Positions 54,548 to 63,910 of a stretch of 64,000 bases of DNA are shown here, one piece after another. A program made the translations under genes and the position numbers. The notes beneath the pieces are model-generated. The model searched no databases and was not told the DNA's origin. It saw only the letters and a program-made list of their open reading frames with translations. The stretch spans positions 1 through 64,000 of the forward strand of contig NZ_JAKKCM010000014.1 of the NCBI RefSeq assembly GCF_021728395.1. The letters are read 5' to 3'. Source of the DNA: Vibrio sp. J1-1 (GTDB lineage: Bacteria; Pseudomonadota; Gammaproteobacteria; Enterobacterales; Vibrionaceae). Numbering within the stretch: position 1 is the stretch's first letter; each line of letters starts with the position of its first letter.

Positions 54548-55686
54548 TGAACGCCCCTCTGATTATAATTGGTAGCGGCTTTGCCGCTTACCAACTGGTA
54601 AAAACACTACGTCGTAAAAACAGCGATATCACTATCCAGTTATTTACTGCAGATAACGGGGACGAGTACAACAAACCGGATCTCAGCCATGTATTTACTC
54701 GCAAAAATCGGGCTGACGATCTTGTTTCTGTAACGGGAGAAGAGTTTGCTGCACAACATCAAATCAAGCTTTTTGCCAATACCAGAGTTGATAAGATAGA
54801 CACGGAAACCCGTACGATTTCTGCCAATGGCTCAAATTATCGCTATTCAAAACTTGTTCTGGCAACGGGTGCAAAAACATTTGTTCCTACATTAAATGGT
54901 GATGCGACCGAAGAGGTTATTACACTAAATAGCTTGGAAGAATACCGTACTTCTGAACAGCGTATAGCTCATGCCAAACACATTTCTATCATGGGTGGCG
55001 GGCTTATAGGTACTGAACTCGCAATGGATCTCGCTGCCAGCGGTAAACAAGTCACAATTATTGAACCGGGTGCTCACCTTATGGCAAACCTGCTGCCCGA
55101 CTTTGTCGCCACAGCTTTGGAAAAACAACTGCGCAACGACGGCGTTCAAGTTGAGTGTCGGAACTATGTCACCTCCGTTGAGCACAGTGAGAATGGCCTG
55201 ATTATCGCGACAAATACAGGCTCACGGCACCAGACAGACTGCGTAATATCCGCCGCAGGGTTAACTCCCAATACCAAACTGGCCCAAGAATCCGGAGCAG
55301 CAGTCAATAGAGGTATAGTGGTTAATAAGCAGTTAAGAACCTCATTAGAAGATGTCTATGCTCTGGGAGACTGTGCCGAAATAGATGGTAAGGTAATGTC
55401 CTATTTGCAGCCGATTATCCTGAGTGCAAACACACTGGCAAGTACAATACTGTCTGACAGTTCAACACTGAAAATACCAGCCATGATGGTAAAAGTGAAA
55501 ACGCCAAACTACCCTATCCAGCTGGGAGGACACCATAACTCTGACTCCAGTTGGCAGGTCAGTTTCTCTGAACGGGGGGTGCTCGCTAAAGCTTATGATC
55601 AGGAGCAACGTATGACTGGTTTTATTGTGACTAAGGACAACGTTAATCAGGCATTCCCTCTTTTAAGAGAAGTGCAAACCCAATAA
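54547..55686 (+). CDS. norW: NADH:flavorubredoxin reductase
   Basis: This 379-residue FAD enzyme passes electrons from NADH to the NorV rubredoxin domain. The FAD-binding N-terminus is IIIGSGFAAYQLVKTLR, the NADH-binding centre HISIMGGGLIGTELAMDLAA and the second FAD contact YALGDCAEIDG. Its ATG overlaps the norV TGA by one base, so the two are translationally coupled. A long hairpin lies 119 bases past the stop. Confidence 0.95.
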   Translation: MNAPLIIIGSGFAAYQLVKTLRRKNSDITIQLFTADNGDEYNKPDLSHVFTRKNRADDLVSVTGEEFAAQHQIKLFANTRVDKIDTETRTISANGSNYRYSKLVLATGAKTFVPTLNGDATEEVITLNSLEEYRTSEQRIAHAKHISIMGGGLIGTELAMDLAASGKQVTIIEPGAHLMANLLPDFVATALEKQLRNDGVQVECRNYVTSVEHSENGLIIATNTGSRHQTDCVISAAGLTPNTKLAQESGAAVNRGIVVNKQLRTSLEDVYALGDCAEIDGKVMSYLQPIILSANTLASTILSDSSTLKIPAMMVKVKTPNYPIQLGGHHNSDSSWQVSFSERGVLAKAYDQEQRMTGFIVTKDNVNQAFPLLREVQTQ

Positions 55687-55804
55687 ACATATATGACAAC
55701 TAAAAAGCAATGACTGGTTCACTGGTACAAACTTAACTGAGTCAGAAGCTACAAACGTTCTTCCGGCAGTAAGATTTACGGCCAGCACTGTCAATATTGG
55801 CATC

Positions 55805-55842
55805 GTATTGAACTGAGTGATGATACTCAGTTCAATACAATT
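55805..55842 (+). terminator. Fourteen-base-pair perfect hairpin after norW
   Basis: GTATTGAACTGAGT (55805-55818) pairs perfectly with ACTCAGTTCAATAC (55825-55838) around GATGAT and is followed by AATTTT. It probably ends norVW transcription, though it is AT-richer and farther from the stop than the other terminators here and could have another origin. Confidence 0.6.
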
Positions 55843-55881
55843 TTAGGCAGTATAATTAAGAGCCCTAGAAATGACATGCCA

Positions 55882-56685
55882 TTAGGCAAGATCTGCCACC
55901 ACAATCTGTACCGGCACCTCAAACTTTACATTACCCTCTGAAGATTGAAATGCCTTCAATGCGATTTCAGCTTCTTTGGTAACAGCATTAATAGTGTCCT
56001 CATCTAAGTCAATCCCGGCAAAGGGGAACCATCCTTTAACGTCAGATAGAACCATCTCCCTTATGCTTGAAAAGCAAACCACTTCTGACTCCGTCGTCGT
56101 TCGTGCCGCTCTAATTCCAGCACTATTAAACAGAGACGTAAGTGTATCCTTATCACCCATCGAAAATGGCATACGTAGAGCATTACCTACGGACTCGTTT
56201 ACCACGTGCTCATATACATCAGCGATCGCTTTATAGGCAGGTAAATTGTCTAGAGAGCCAAAAACAGCTACCACTAATTTACCATCAGGTCTTAAGACTC
56301 GACTCATTTCTTGAAGAGCCACTTTGGGTGAAGAAAAAAGCATCAATCCGAACTGGCATAAAACAGCATCGAAGCTATTATCCTCGCATGGTAATGACTC
56401 CGCATAACCTTCACGCCAGTCAACTTCTGGGGTTATTCGCTTTCCAACCGCTAACATTCCTGGATTAGCATCCACTCCCACGACTAAACCTGTACTTCCA
56501 ACTCGATCCGCGATGACCCTCGTTAGAATTCCAGTTCCACATGCAACATCCAGGGCATCTTGACCCTCTTTAATTTCTGCTATGTCGGCTAAGCGATATG
56601 CCCAATTTTTAAACATAACGGGTGCAAGTCGTTTTTCATAAGCTTCAGCAGTTGTTTCAAGTTCTCGTAGAGTTAGCTCTCTCAT
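55882..56685 (-). CDS. Class I SAM-dependent methyltransferase (UbiE-like)
   Basis: This 267-residue enzyme carries motif I DALDVACGTGILTRVIADRV near 38-57, an acidic GVDANPGMLAVGKR loop after it, and FDAVLCQFGLMLFSSPKVAL as motif IV region, the pattern of UbiE-type methyltransferases. Substrate unknown. A strong AAGGAGG sits 6-12 bases before the ATG. It is convergent with norW. Two dyads lie upstream (56710-56722 and 56827-56846). Confidence 0.85.
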   Translation of the reverse strand: MRELTLRELETTAEAYEKRLAPVMFKNWAYRLADIAEIKEGQDALDVACGTGILTRVIADRVGSTGLVVGVDANPGMLAVGKRITPEVDWREGYAESLPCEDNSFDAVLCQFGLMLFSSPKVALQEMSRVLRPDGKLVVAVFGSLDNLPAYKAIADVYEHVVNESVGNALRMPFSMGDKDTLTSLFNSAGIRAARTTTESEVVCFSSIREMVLSDVKGWFPFAGIDLDEDTINAVTKEAEIALKAFQSSEGNVKFEVPVQIVVADLA

Positions 56686-56709
56686 CGTAGGCCTCCTTCA
56701 AACCGTCCA

Positions 56710-56722
56710 CACCTTTAAGGTG
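56710..56722. promoter_or_regulatory. Short palindrome near the methyltransferase start
   Basis: CACCTT-T-AAGGTG is a perfect 6+1+6 dyad 25-37 bases upstream of the start codon. It could be an operator half overlapping the leader. Short length keeps confidence low. Confidence 0.35.
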
Positions 56723-56826
56723 AGAAAGTTCAGGTTCTATGATTATTAAGTCTAGGAAACCCTATGAATCATACAACCATCGACTGCCACCACTGTATCT
56801 AGCTGAGGGGGTAAACATGAAATAGT

Positions 56827-56846
56827 ACCCTGGCTGTAACCAGAGT
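56827..56846. promoter_or_regulatory. MerR-operator-like dyad
   Basis: ACCCTGG (56827-56833) and CCAGAGT (56840-56846) are inverted repeats with one mismatch and a 6-base spacer, 142 bases upstream of the methyltransferase. The shape recalls MerR-family operators, but no well-placed -35 and -10 pair was found. Confidence 0.25.
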
Positions 56847-57104
56847 CGCTTGGTGATCAAACAGCTAGCCTCAAAAACGCTAAAACGTCCTTAGACAAAA
56901 GAGTGTCAGTTAATCTATTAATTTAGCAAATCATGACTAACTTCAGGTATTGAGAAATCGTATAAACACTGTCTAGATTTGATGTTGCGAGTCATATTCT
57001 CCTATTTACCAACTAGGCCATCATTGTTTAAACGAAGTTCCTTAAACTGTAAACGAATGAGTAATATACGTTGAACGTTACATAGAGGGTAATTTAAAGC
57101 AACC

Positions 57105-57854
57105 TCATGATATTAAATGTACGGATGCCATCCATATAGCCATTATCATCATCATTATATTTTCGGTAAGCGAGATAAACCCTAAAGGCACATTGCTAGC
57201 TCCACCTACACATGCGCATTTTAATTCACGTTTATCGATATAAACTGCCTTAAAAACGGAAATGGCACCAATAGCACCTATGGTAAAGGCCAACGGCACA
57301 GATAACCAATAGAAGACCCCTGATATCATGAGAATACCAGCTAAGCCTTCAGCAAATGGATATAGGTATGAATATGGAACCCACCGTCGAGCGAGCAAAT
57401 CATAATTAAGAAACATCGACGAAAAACTTTCTACATCTTGGAGTTTTAACAGTGCCAATATCGCCATACTAAAAGCAATGAATAGTTCCAATGCCTTAAC
57501 AGTAAATGGATTGCCATTGAACGAAAAATTTACTGCTAATGACATTAGCAGCATCATTATAAACAAAGCGACAACTGGTCGGTATGTTGTTGCTGATGGA
57601 TCTTGCACTGCTATCCCAAAATAACGTCGAAGCTCATCCCAACCACCAACTCGTTTGTTATCAATAAAAATCTGAGGGGTTGTCTTTACATCGTGTTTTT
57701 GCTTGAAGTTATCTACTTCTTTTCTGCTCGTTAGCCATTTATCATCTACATGATACCCTTTATGTCTTAGTAGATATTTTGCTTTGATTCCGTATGGGCA
57801 TACGTGACTATCCATCACAATTCGATATAGTTCAGCAGTTTTATTATGCCTCAT
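57105..57854 (-). CDS. Glutaredoxin-like domain fused to a MauE-type membrane domain
   Basis: This 249-residue protein has a glutaredoxin-like domain at about 8-82 with C19-P-Y-G22 and the cis-proline loop KTTPQIFIDNKRVGGWDEL. The second active-site cysteine is replaced by glycine, so it would be a monothiol type. From 92 onward there are four to five membrane helices, with a short loop ELKCACVGGASNVPLG that matches the cysteine-containing loop of MauE proteins. MauE proteins act with membrane electron or disulfide carriers. Function of the fusion is unknown; a role in thiol transfer at the inner membrane is inference. Confidence 0.75.
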   Translation of the reverse strand: MRHNKTAELYRIVMDSHVCPYGIKAKYLLRHKGYHVDDKWLTSRKEVDNFKQKHDVKTTPQIFIDNKRVGGWDELRRYFGIAVQDPSATTYRPVVALFIMMLLMSLAVNFSFNGNPFTVKALELFIAFSMAILALLKLQDVESFSSMFLNYDLLARRWVPYSYLYPFAEGLAGILMISGVFYWLSVPLAFTIGAIGAISVFKAVYIDKRELKCACVGGASNVPLGFISLTENIMMMIMAIWMASVHLIS

Positions 57855-58158
57855 ATAATCTCCTGAATTAGATCTATGTGATTATTCCTCACTTTAGTCT
57901 ATTTAAAGATTTCATGATGTGTTTGAACCAGTAGTAACGCGATTATTTAGCAAAGCCATTTATGCTGTTCATCCCCGCATCAGAAGAACTAGTTTTCATG
58001 CTGCCATACTATTCGGGCCACTCATTTTTCTGTTGCCGAACGGCCCTAAGGTTTTCGCGCGCTTCTTTACGGCTTTACGGGTTGCTTCGTTCATTTTATC
58101 CCAGTTTTTATTCACATCTAACCTCTTGACCATTGATATCTGAAAATCAATACAATGC
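57855..58158 (-). other. Spacer with a doubtful small frame
   Basis: A minus-strand frame of 45 codons (57996-58133) begins MVKRLDVNKNWDKMNEATRK and ends NRKMSGPNSMAA. It is basic and helix-like but has no ribosome site and overlaps nothing. It may be a decayed coding sequence. Nothing else is seen. Confidence 0.35.
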
Positions 58159-58446
58159 TCACTTAAATCGTGATATGGCATTTCTAACTGCAATTGATAG
58201 TGAATCCCACGCACTATCAGCGCCAGCTTTAAGATCCTCCCAAGCATCGTCACTAGACTCCCTCAATTCAGCTAGTTTGTTATTTGCATCTTCCTGCATG
58301 GAACGTAACTCTTCTATTTGCTTATAATATTCAAGCTGAGCATCAGCTTCTGCATTATCAGCCTTAGCTTTTAGCTTATCTATCTCTGCCCCCCACTCAT
58401 CTAGTTGGGCCTGTAGTTTTTTTTCATAAGCTTCTTTCATACCCAT
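58159..58446 (-). CDS. Small coiled-coil protein (sll1863-like)
   Basis: From the ATG at 58446 (GGGAG seven bases upstream) this is 95 residues, almost entirely charged helix: MGMKEAYEKKLQAQLDEWGA through KADNAEADAQLEYYKQIEEL to SSDDAWEDLKAGADSAWDSL near the C-terminus. This heptad-rich pattern and the DAWEDLKAG tail fit small coiled-coil proteins named after the cyanobacterial sll1863 stress protein. Function unknown. It is isolated. Confidence 0.75.
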   Translation of the reverse strand: MGMKEAYEKKLQAQLDEWGAEIDKLKAKADNAEADAQLEYYKQIEELRSMQEDANNKLAELRESSDDAWEDLKAGADSAWDSLSIAVRNAISRFK

Positions 58447-59105
58447 AATTAACTCCCTCGACATAAAGTATTAATTCATTAAAATTCCTGAACAGAATCA
58501 GACATTAAAAGACACTAATAATCAAAAAATTAATTTTTTGTAAGCAACTACTATTGCCGTTTAAAATATCGAATCAATGATCACTGTAGTAGTAAGATAA
58601 ACGTTATTCAAGGTTAGTATTACTTTTGAATGCTGACATAATCTAAATGCATCGAACTATTAAATATATGAAATGTATTTCTTTAATGTGGTATACACAT
58701 CCATAACCAATTATTTTTATGATTAGGCGTAATATTTACCCAAAATATATTTATTGATACAAAAAAGAATTGGCATTCGCATAAAAAGATCAATTTATCC
58801 ATTAGGTTTCTTATGATTTAATGACCTCGTTTCCTAACTCGAAGCAACGAATTCCGACCTTGTCGTTCTGAAATTGAAACGCCAAATTCTGTGCTACTCT
58901 TTGCCGTGCTTGGCCTCTTCCATTCGCCTGACAGTTATTACTAAACCTGATGCTTAAGTTTAAACTAAAGTGAAATCATCTCTTCTAGCAGCACTGAGTA
59001 CTATGGTTTTGTATTATGTTAGGAATAACAATCTTGTTTTAAGAATACCTGTCAACATAAAAGGGCCTTGCCGTTCAAGCAAGCCCCCTTGTTCGGTACG
59101 CTTCG
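58447..59105 (-). other. AT-rich spacer containing a possible coding relic
   Basis: This 659-base region is AT-rich on the left. At 58811-58975 on the minus strand there is an open, start-less stretch listed as a possible relic. No other gene, terminator or repeat was recognised. Confidence 0.45.
58811..58975 (-). pseudogene. Possible decayed coding relic
   Basis: Minus-strand codons between two stops read FHFSLNLSIRFSNNCQANGR, then GQARQRVAQNLAFQFQNDKV, then GIRCFELGNEVIKS. The stretch is GC-richer than its flanks and looks protein-like, but it has no start codon and no family that I recognise. It could be part of a larger mobile or cassette sequence. Confidence 0.25.
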
Positions 59106-62100
59106 TTATTGAGAACTCCGTAAAGGAGGCAGACCTATCGTTAAATATCCATCGCTTCCTACCGGACCAATGAGTGTCGCATTTGGCGGTATTGTATCGA
59201 TATTGCAGCCATTACCGTAACATGCGAAATGGCAAGTAAAATCTGTCGCTTGTAATGTGTCATGTAATGCAAGGTCGAGGTTTCTGCACAATGGTTTATC
59301 TTTATCTCCACTCAAGATAAACAAATTATATACAGTCGATGCATCAGCACAGTCACGATACTCTTCAACTATATAGGCAAGTCTCCCATACTCATCGGGG
59401 CCGTGTCTTCCTGTAATTGTATTCAGTGCATACGGCTTATTGTCAGGACATTTCTGTGTCATACCCAATACTAAGTCTAAGTCCGTACACGGCTCCCGGT
59501 CATTAATATGACCACAAACCAGTGCCTCTGTACCTTTTCGACCAGGTTCCACCAGCGCAACAATCTCGCTCGTGGTTTCTGCTGTTCGCTGGGCAGAATC
59601 AGTCACTGTCAGTTTAACTTCCAGACGATAACTAGCCACATCGACGCGGCGTTCAGCGACGTCAACAGGTGTAATGGTCGGGTTTTGACCGCTCTCGCTT
59701 AAGGTCGGTAAGCTAAAAGCCATCTTACCCGCAATCGCTTGTACTTCAGGTACTATCTCCCATTCATAACTATAGGGTGGTATGCCTCCCGTAGCATCCC
59801 CTTGCAGACTCAGCGAAGTTCCCAAGGCAAAACTGGTAGGCGATGAAATATTCGGTACTAATGGACTCAAAGGTGGCGCTTTTACGATGATATCTTGCGT
59901 CGTTTTTACCATATTATCCACCCTGTCATAACTGGTAAATTCAAACCTCAACACTGCATCATCTGCTCCAGGTGTCAGTATGGGTGCACTAAAGTGCCAA
60001 TTTCTAATCTGATCGCCTGTTGCATCACCAAGAGGGCTTAATGTCACAGTTGGCGATCCGCTGACTTGCACTATCGAGTAGCGGTATCGCTCCGACGTGG
60101 AAAACACGACACCACCTATCGGCTGCGGTGCATTGAGCTTGACCTTATCGCCACTTGCGACCGTCATTGGTGCCATCACTCCAACGACAAAACTGTCTGC
60201 CACGTCATTAACCTGAACCAACACATCCCGGTCAGAAGTCTGCACTCCATCCGTCACTTCTACATGAAAACGTAATAGCTGAGGTCTGTCTACTGCTGGC
60301 GCGATTAGCTCTAATCGGGATGAATCTTCACCTGAATAGTCAATATCTGGATCACCACTTTCCTGCTGATAAGTCCACTTGTAACGATAAGCAGCACTCC
60401 CTTTGCCTCCCTGAGCCACTACACCTAACGCTTGCGTAGCCCCTTCACTAATTATCACCCCAGAGGTACCCCCCACGATAACGAGTGGGTCATCTTGTTT
60501 CGGCACCTCTTGCGGCGGTAGCACCTGGACTGGTGCTTCTATTGCTGGCGTTTGTTGTGAAGGTCTCATGATCAATACTGGGATAATATTACGCACAGGT
60601 AAACCTAACTTGTCATAGCCAACAACATCGATGGTGGCATATGCCGAGTGCTCTTTCAGCTGCGGGGCCTTGACCATTACCTGAGTACCTGAGCCAGCAA
60701 TGTCAGGCTGTTGAGTAATCTGCAGCTGTGGACCAGCTAGTTGCGTTACCGTTAAATTCTTTAATTGTGTATACATTACCGGAACGGTTTCATTCACCAC
60801 AACCATACGAGGCTCCAATGGTGTTATCGGTACCGGGGTATCGCCCCCGGAAGCTGCAGGTGGTAAGAGAGCCTGAATGACTGCCTCAGCCGTACGTACT
60901 TTCCCCTCCACATCGGTCACCGTCGCTCGGAAGGTAAGAGTCTGCGCAGTCGTCACCGTAGGTACGGTAACTCTTGTCACAGCAAGCGTGTTGTTTGTAA
61001 TAATCGCATCTGGTCCACTCGTTTGTTCCCATTCCCACTGATATGGCTCTCGACCACCACTGGCCGTCGCACTTAGAAAAACGTCTGTTCCCCCTGTCGC
61101 AAACTCCGGAGGTTGCGCCGTAAGCACTAATGCCTGAGGAGGGATCTTTGGTGGCACCAATACCGGATTTGGCACAGGCACCAATTGTTGAGTTTGTGGC
61201 AGATTAAGTGGTTGGGCTATTTGTAGTGGGCTAAGCAAAGGTGCTGCTAAAGGGACAGGCATAGGTACCTGTTCTGGTGTTTGTGATGGCTCCTGAATCG
61301 GCATTGGTGTCGGCACTTCGTATTGTACGCCCACCGATGTACGTGCGCTTGCGCTTTTCCCAGTAAGCGGATCACTTACCGTAACTTCAAAATGTAAAGC
61401 GCCTCCTTGAGGCATCTCCGGAACCTTAAAGCTCGGATTTGCTGTATCGGGATCTATGAGAGTGACTTCTGGAGTTTCTGGAGAGGCCGGTAATATTTGT
61501 CGCCACGTGTGAACCAAATTTTCATGGCTTCCACTAGCATGCAGAGACACTTCGTCGCCTGAACTGGCAACACGAGATGGAGCACCCACTTTAACGCTAA
61601 CATTATTTGCAGGTATTACTGTGACAGCGACCTTCGAAGGTCGACCAGGCCCGTTATCGTCGTGAGTTCTCAGCACAAATGATAATAGAGTGTTCTCCGT
61701 TACATCTGGCGCGACAAGAGTGAGCTCTGCGCTGTCGGTATCCGTCAATATAACTTTTGGACCACTCTCTTGTGACCAGTTCCACACAATTTCACCAGTA
61801 GCATTTTGGGCAAATGCATGTAATGTGGTTTTCAAACCAGAAATGACTTGGCGGCCATTATCACCAATATTCGTTGTCATCTGCGGTAGTTCTTCGGCAG
61901 GCGCTTGTGCTGCTGCTAAAGACGCAATAACCGAACCACAATATTGACCTTCGATAGCTGCGCACGCTTGTAGATGGTAAACATACGCTTGCAGGGCGGT
62001 GTAAGGAGGATGGTCGGTATAATGAGTTTCGGTGGTATATCCAATCGGTTCGCCACAGTTTTCTACTGGTGCAGAAGAGATAAGATCCTGACTTACACTT

Positions 62101-62312
62101 TCAGGAACTTCACATCGATACAAAGCATAGCTTGACGCCATCGGAACACTTGGCCATGTGAGATAAACGCCTTCTGTTGAACCTCTCTCCGTGGTCATGG
62201 TGATCGGAGCAGAAAGTTCGTCAGATACAACTGTACCCTTATGACTATCACACCCCACTAGAAAAAAAGCGGAAATAACACTTAATAATGCAATTCGTCC
62301 AGTAGCCAACAC
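59106..62312 (-). CDS. Large Ig/PKD-like repeat lipoprotein
   Basis: This 1068-residue protein starts at GTG (AAGGA upstream) with a lipobox FFLVGC at about residue 21. Next comes a fibronectin type III-like module (GVYLTWPSVPMASSYALYRC). Then at least five Ig- or PKD-like modules repeat the theme P-Y-x-W-E-W-x-x-x-S-G-P or related, e.g. YQWEWEQTSGPDAIIT and YSYEWEIVPEVQ. A proline-rich linker at about 335-395 separates two groups of modules. The C-terminal 150 residues hold about ten cysteines. Probably a surface-anchored adhesin or scaffold; no catalytic domain seen. Confidence 0.8.
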   Translation of the reverse strand: MLATGRIALLSVISAFFLVGCDSHKGTVVSDELSAPITMTTERGSTEGVYLTWPSVPMASSYALYRCEVPESVSQDLISSAPVENCGEPIGYTTETHYTDHPPYTALQAYVYHLQACAAIEGQYCGSVIASLAAAQAPAEELPQMTTNIGDNGRQVISGLKTTLHAFAQNATGEIVWNWSQESGPKVILTDTDSAELTLVAPDVTENTLLSFVLRTHDDNGPGRPSKVAVTVIPANNVSVKVGAPSRVASSGDEVSLHASGSHENLVHTWRQILPASPETPEVTLIDPDTANPSFKVPEMPQGGALHFEVTVSDPLTGKSASARTSVGVQYEVPTPMPIQEPSQTPEQVPMPVPLAAPLLSPLQIAQPLNLPQTQQLVPVPNPVLVPPKIPPQALVLTAQPPEFATGGTDVFLSATASGGREPYQWEWEQTSGPDAIITNNTLAVTRVTVPTVTTAQTLTFRATVTDVEGKVRTAEAVIQALLPPAASGGDTPVPITPLEPRMVVVNETVPVMYTQLKNLTVTQLAGPQLQITQQPDIAGSGTQVMVKAPQLKEHSAYATIDVVGYDKLGLPVRNIIPVLIMRPSQQTPAIEAPVQVLPPQEVPKQDDPLVIVGGTSGVIISEGATQALGVVAQGGKGSAAYRYKWTYQQESGDPDIDYSGEDSSRLELIAPAVDRPQLLRFHVEVTDGVQTSDRDVLVQVNDVADSFVVGVMAPMTVASGDKVKLNAPQPIGGVVFSTSERYRYSIVQVSGSPTVTLSPLGDATGDQIRNWHFSAPILTPGADDAVLRFEFTSYDRVDNMVKTTQDIIVKAPPLSPLVPNISSPTSFALGTSLSLQGDATGGIPPYSYEWEIVPEVQAIAGKMAFSLPTLSESGQNPTITPVDVAERRVDVASYRLEVKLTVTDSAQRTAETTSEIVALVEPGRKGTEALVCGHINDREPCTDLDLVLGMTQKCPDNKPYALNTITGRHGPDEYGRLAYIVEEYRDCADASTVYNLFILSGDKDKPLCRNLDLALHDTLQATDFTCHFACYGNGCNIDTIPPNATLIGPVGSDGYLTIGLPPLRSSQ

Positions 62313-62822
62313 ATTATTTTCCTTATATAAACAAATGCAATCAAATGAATATTATAGTATTAGCATCATAAATTCGCTCAACAAGCGCGGAACCCGAATT
62401 TAAAAATAATGTAATGAAGGAAGGTGTATTCAGTATCTTTCGGCAAATCAAGGTTTTAATATTAGCATTGAAGTAACCTTAAAAGGTCCTTGTCTACAGT
62501 ACTATGAACTAAATCCACTAAGGTATTGAAAAGCTTAGATAATGACTTAAACATCATTTCTCGTTCTTCAATGGCAATCTTTGTATATGGTTATTGAGTT
62601 TGCAAATAGCCTTTTAGAAAACAACGCTTATGTCTTCGGAAAACTTTTTGTAGGGTAAAAGTTCGTTAACAAGGTTTGATTTAGCTTTCGATCTAAATTG
62701 AAATGGGGCAAAGCAAGTTTGCGATAAGCGGAGAGGTAAAGTCCTTTATTGTAAATGAGCAGACTTTATTGGAGCCGAAAATATATTGTCTTGCAACAAC
62801 CTGAGAGCACTCAGTGTATTAA
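62313..62822 (-). other. Spacer between two envelope protein genes
   Basis: These 510 bases show no convincing gene, hairpin terminator or repeat. It contains the promoter region of the leftward lipoprotein gene, which I cannot define. Confidence 0.45.
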
Positions 62823-63356
62823 CTAAAGGTCTATCTGTAGGTTGAGTTGTAAGGTGTTATACCCCGCATTCGCTGAATACATCCCACCATTGGAGTAATG
62901 GAGGTAGAGTAATGATAAATAGACCCGATCCCATTTCAACCCGGCTCCAATTCTGTCTTCAAATTGGAAATGCCCCCCCATATTACGGTCGATGATTTCT
63001 TTTGCACTGATATAGCTCGCGCCGATGCCAAACTCTATTCTAGGTTTAGCTTGATATATGCTTTGATGAAACTCGTAATAGAATACCGGTGATAAAGCGT
63101 AGATAGTGAGGTCATGGGCCTCAGATAAAAACAAATGGCTGTACGAAACATCCAGATACGCTGAAAGCGCTCCTGTATCACTGAGCCACCATGCGGAATC
63201 GAAGTAATGTTGAAGACCAACGCGCACCAATACCTCCTCATCCAGCGAGTATCCAACCCCTGCGCTAAAACTACTGACTATCGTTTGTCCAGATACCAAT
63301 GGCGATAAAGTGCAAGTAAAAAACAGCAAAAGTAATTTGTATATTGTGGATTTCAT
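62823..63356 (-). CDS. PagL-like outer membrane beta-barrel (acyloxyacyl hydrolase family)
   Basis: From the ATG at 63356 this is 177 residues with a signal peptide ending near SGQ (residue 24). The rest is alternating hydrophobic strands of a small barrel. The signature H153-Y-S155-N-G-G matches PagL, a lipid A 3-O-deacylase, where H126 and S128 (P. aeruginosa numbering) are catalytic. The third catalytic residue, glutamate 14 residues after the histidine, is N167 here, so activity is doubtful or differs. An in-frame TTG two codons upstream is an alternative start. Confidence 0.7.
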   Translation of the reverse strand: MKSTIYKLLLLFFTCTLSPLVSGQTIVSSFSAGVGYSLDEEVLVRVGLQHYFDSAWWLSDTGALSAYLDVSYSHLFLSEAHDLTIYALSPVFYYEFHQSIYQAKPRIEFGIGASYISAKEIIDRNMGGHFQFEDRIGAGLKWDRVYLSLLYLHYSNGGMYSANAGYNTLQLNLQIDL

Positions 63357-63910
63357 AGGCAATTAATCATTATGATTTTTTATAGTTAATTGTAGATATA
63401 GAAATCAATCACAACAAATAATTAACCCTATCTCATATGACCATCCCGTCGAAGGTAAGAAACCTTAACTAACTGAGCCCCGCCAGCTGATTAAGTTATC
63501 AGCCATAAATCTTGCGTGTTAACGGCGTATAACACATTGGAGAGATACGTAGTCAGGTGTTGGCTTTTACCACTCATTATTTTTTGATATCAATGTTACC
63601 TTTTCATCTTTATTTAAATTTAGATTTAGATGCGTAACTTGAGACGGGGCATAAATTAGTCGGAGACATCACTAACTCGAATGTGGGCAAAAGTTATGTT
63701 CGGAAAATTGAACATTAGATATTAATGAATAGCCTTTTATAAGGATTGATACTAACAGTGCGCACTCTTTTGGCTTATGTCGAATAGCGCACTATCTTAT
63801 CGCAAGTGGAGGAGATAAGTCTCGTTAAGCGTACTTACCTCATCCAGTATTGATTAGGAGGTTATATCAGTCAGCCAACATACGTTTTTTAAACCGTGGC
63901 AGGGACATTT
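63357..63910 (-). other. Spacer between the PagL-like gene and acetate kinase
   Basis: These 554 bases contain no gene I can support. A small dyad GTGTTA/TAACAC (63519-63524 and 63533-63538) and another CTTATC/GATAAG (about 63796 and 63814) are visible, but no clear acetate kinase terminator. Confidence 0.45.

Larger units (their letters stand above)
56686..57104 (-). other. Spacer between the Grx-MauE gene and the methyltransferase gene
   Basis: Apart from the two dyads these 419 bases contain no gene I can support. The two leftward genes on its sides are probably separate units. Confidence 0.5.

Noticed and set aside
63519-63538. GTGTTA/TAACAC dyad as an integron attC-like site
   Set aside because: The required core half-sites do not fit, and no integrase or cassette array is visible.
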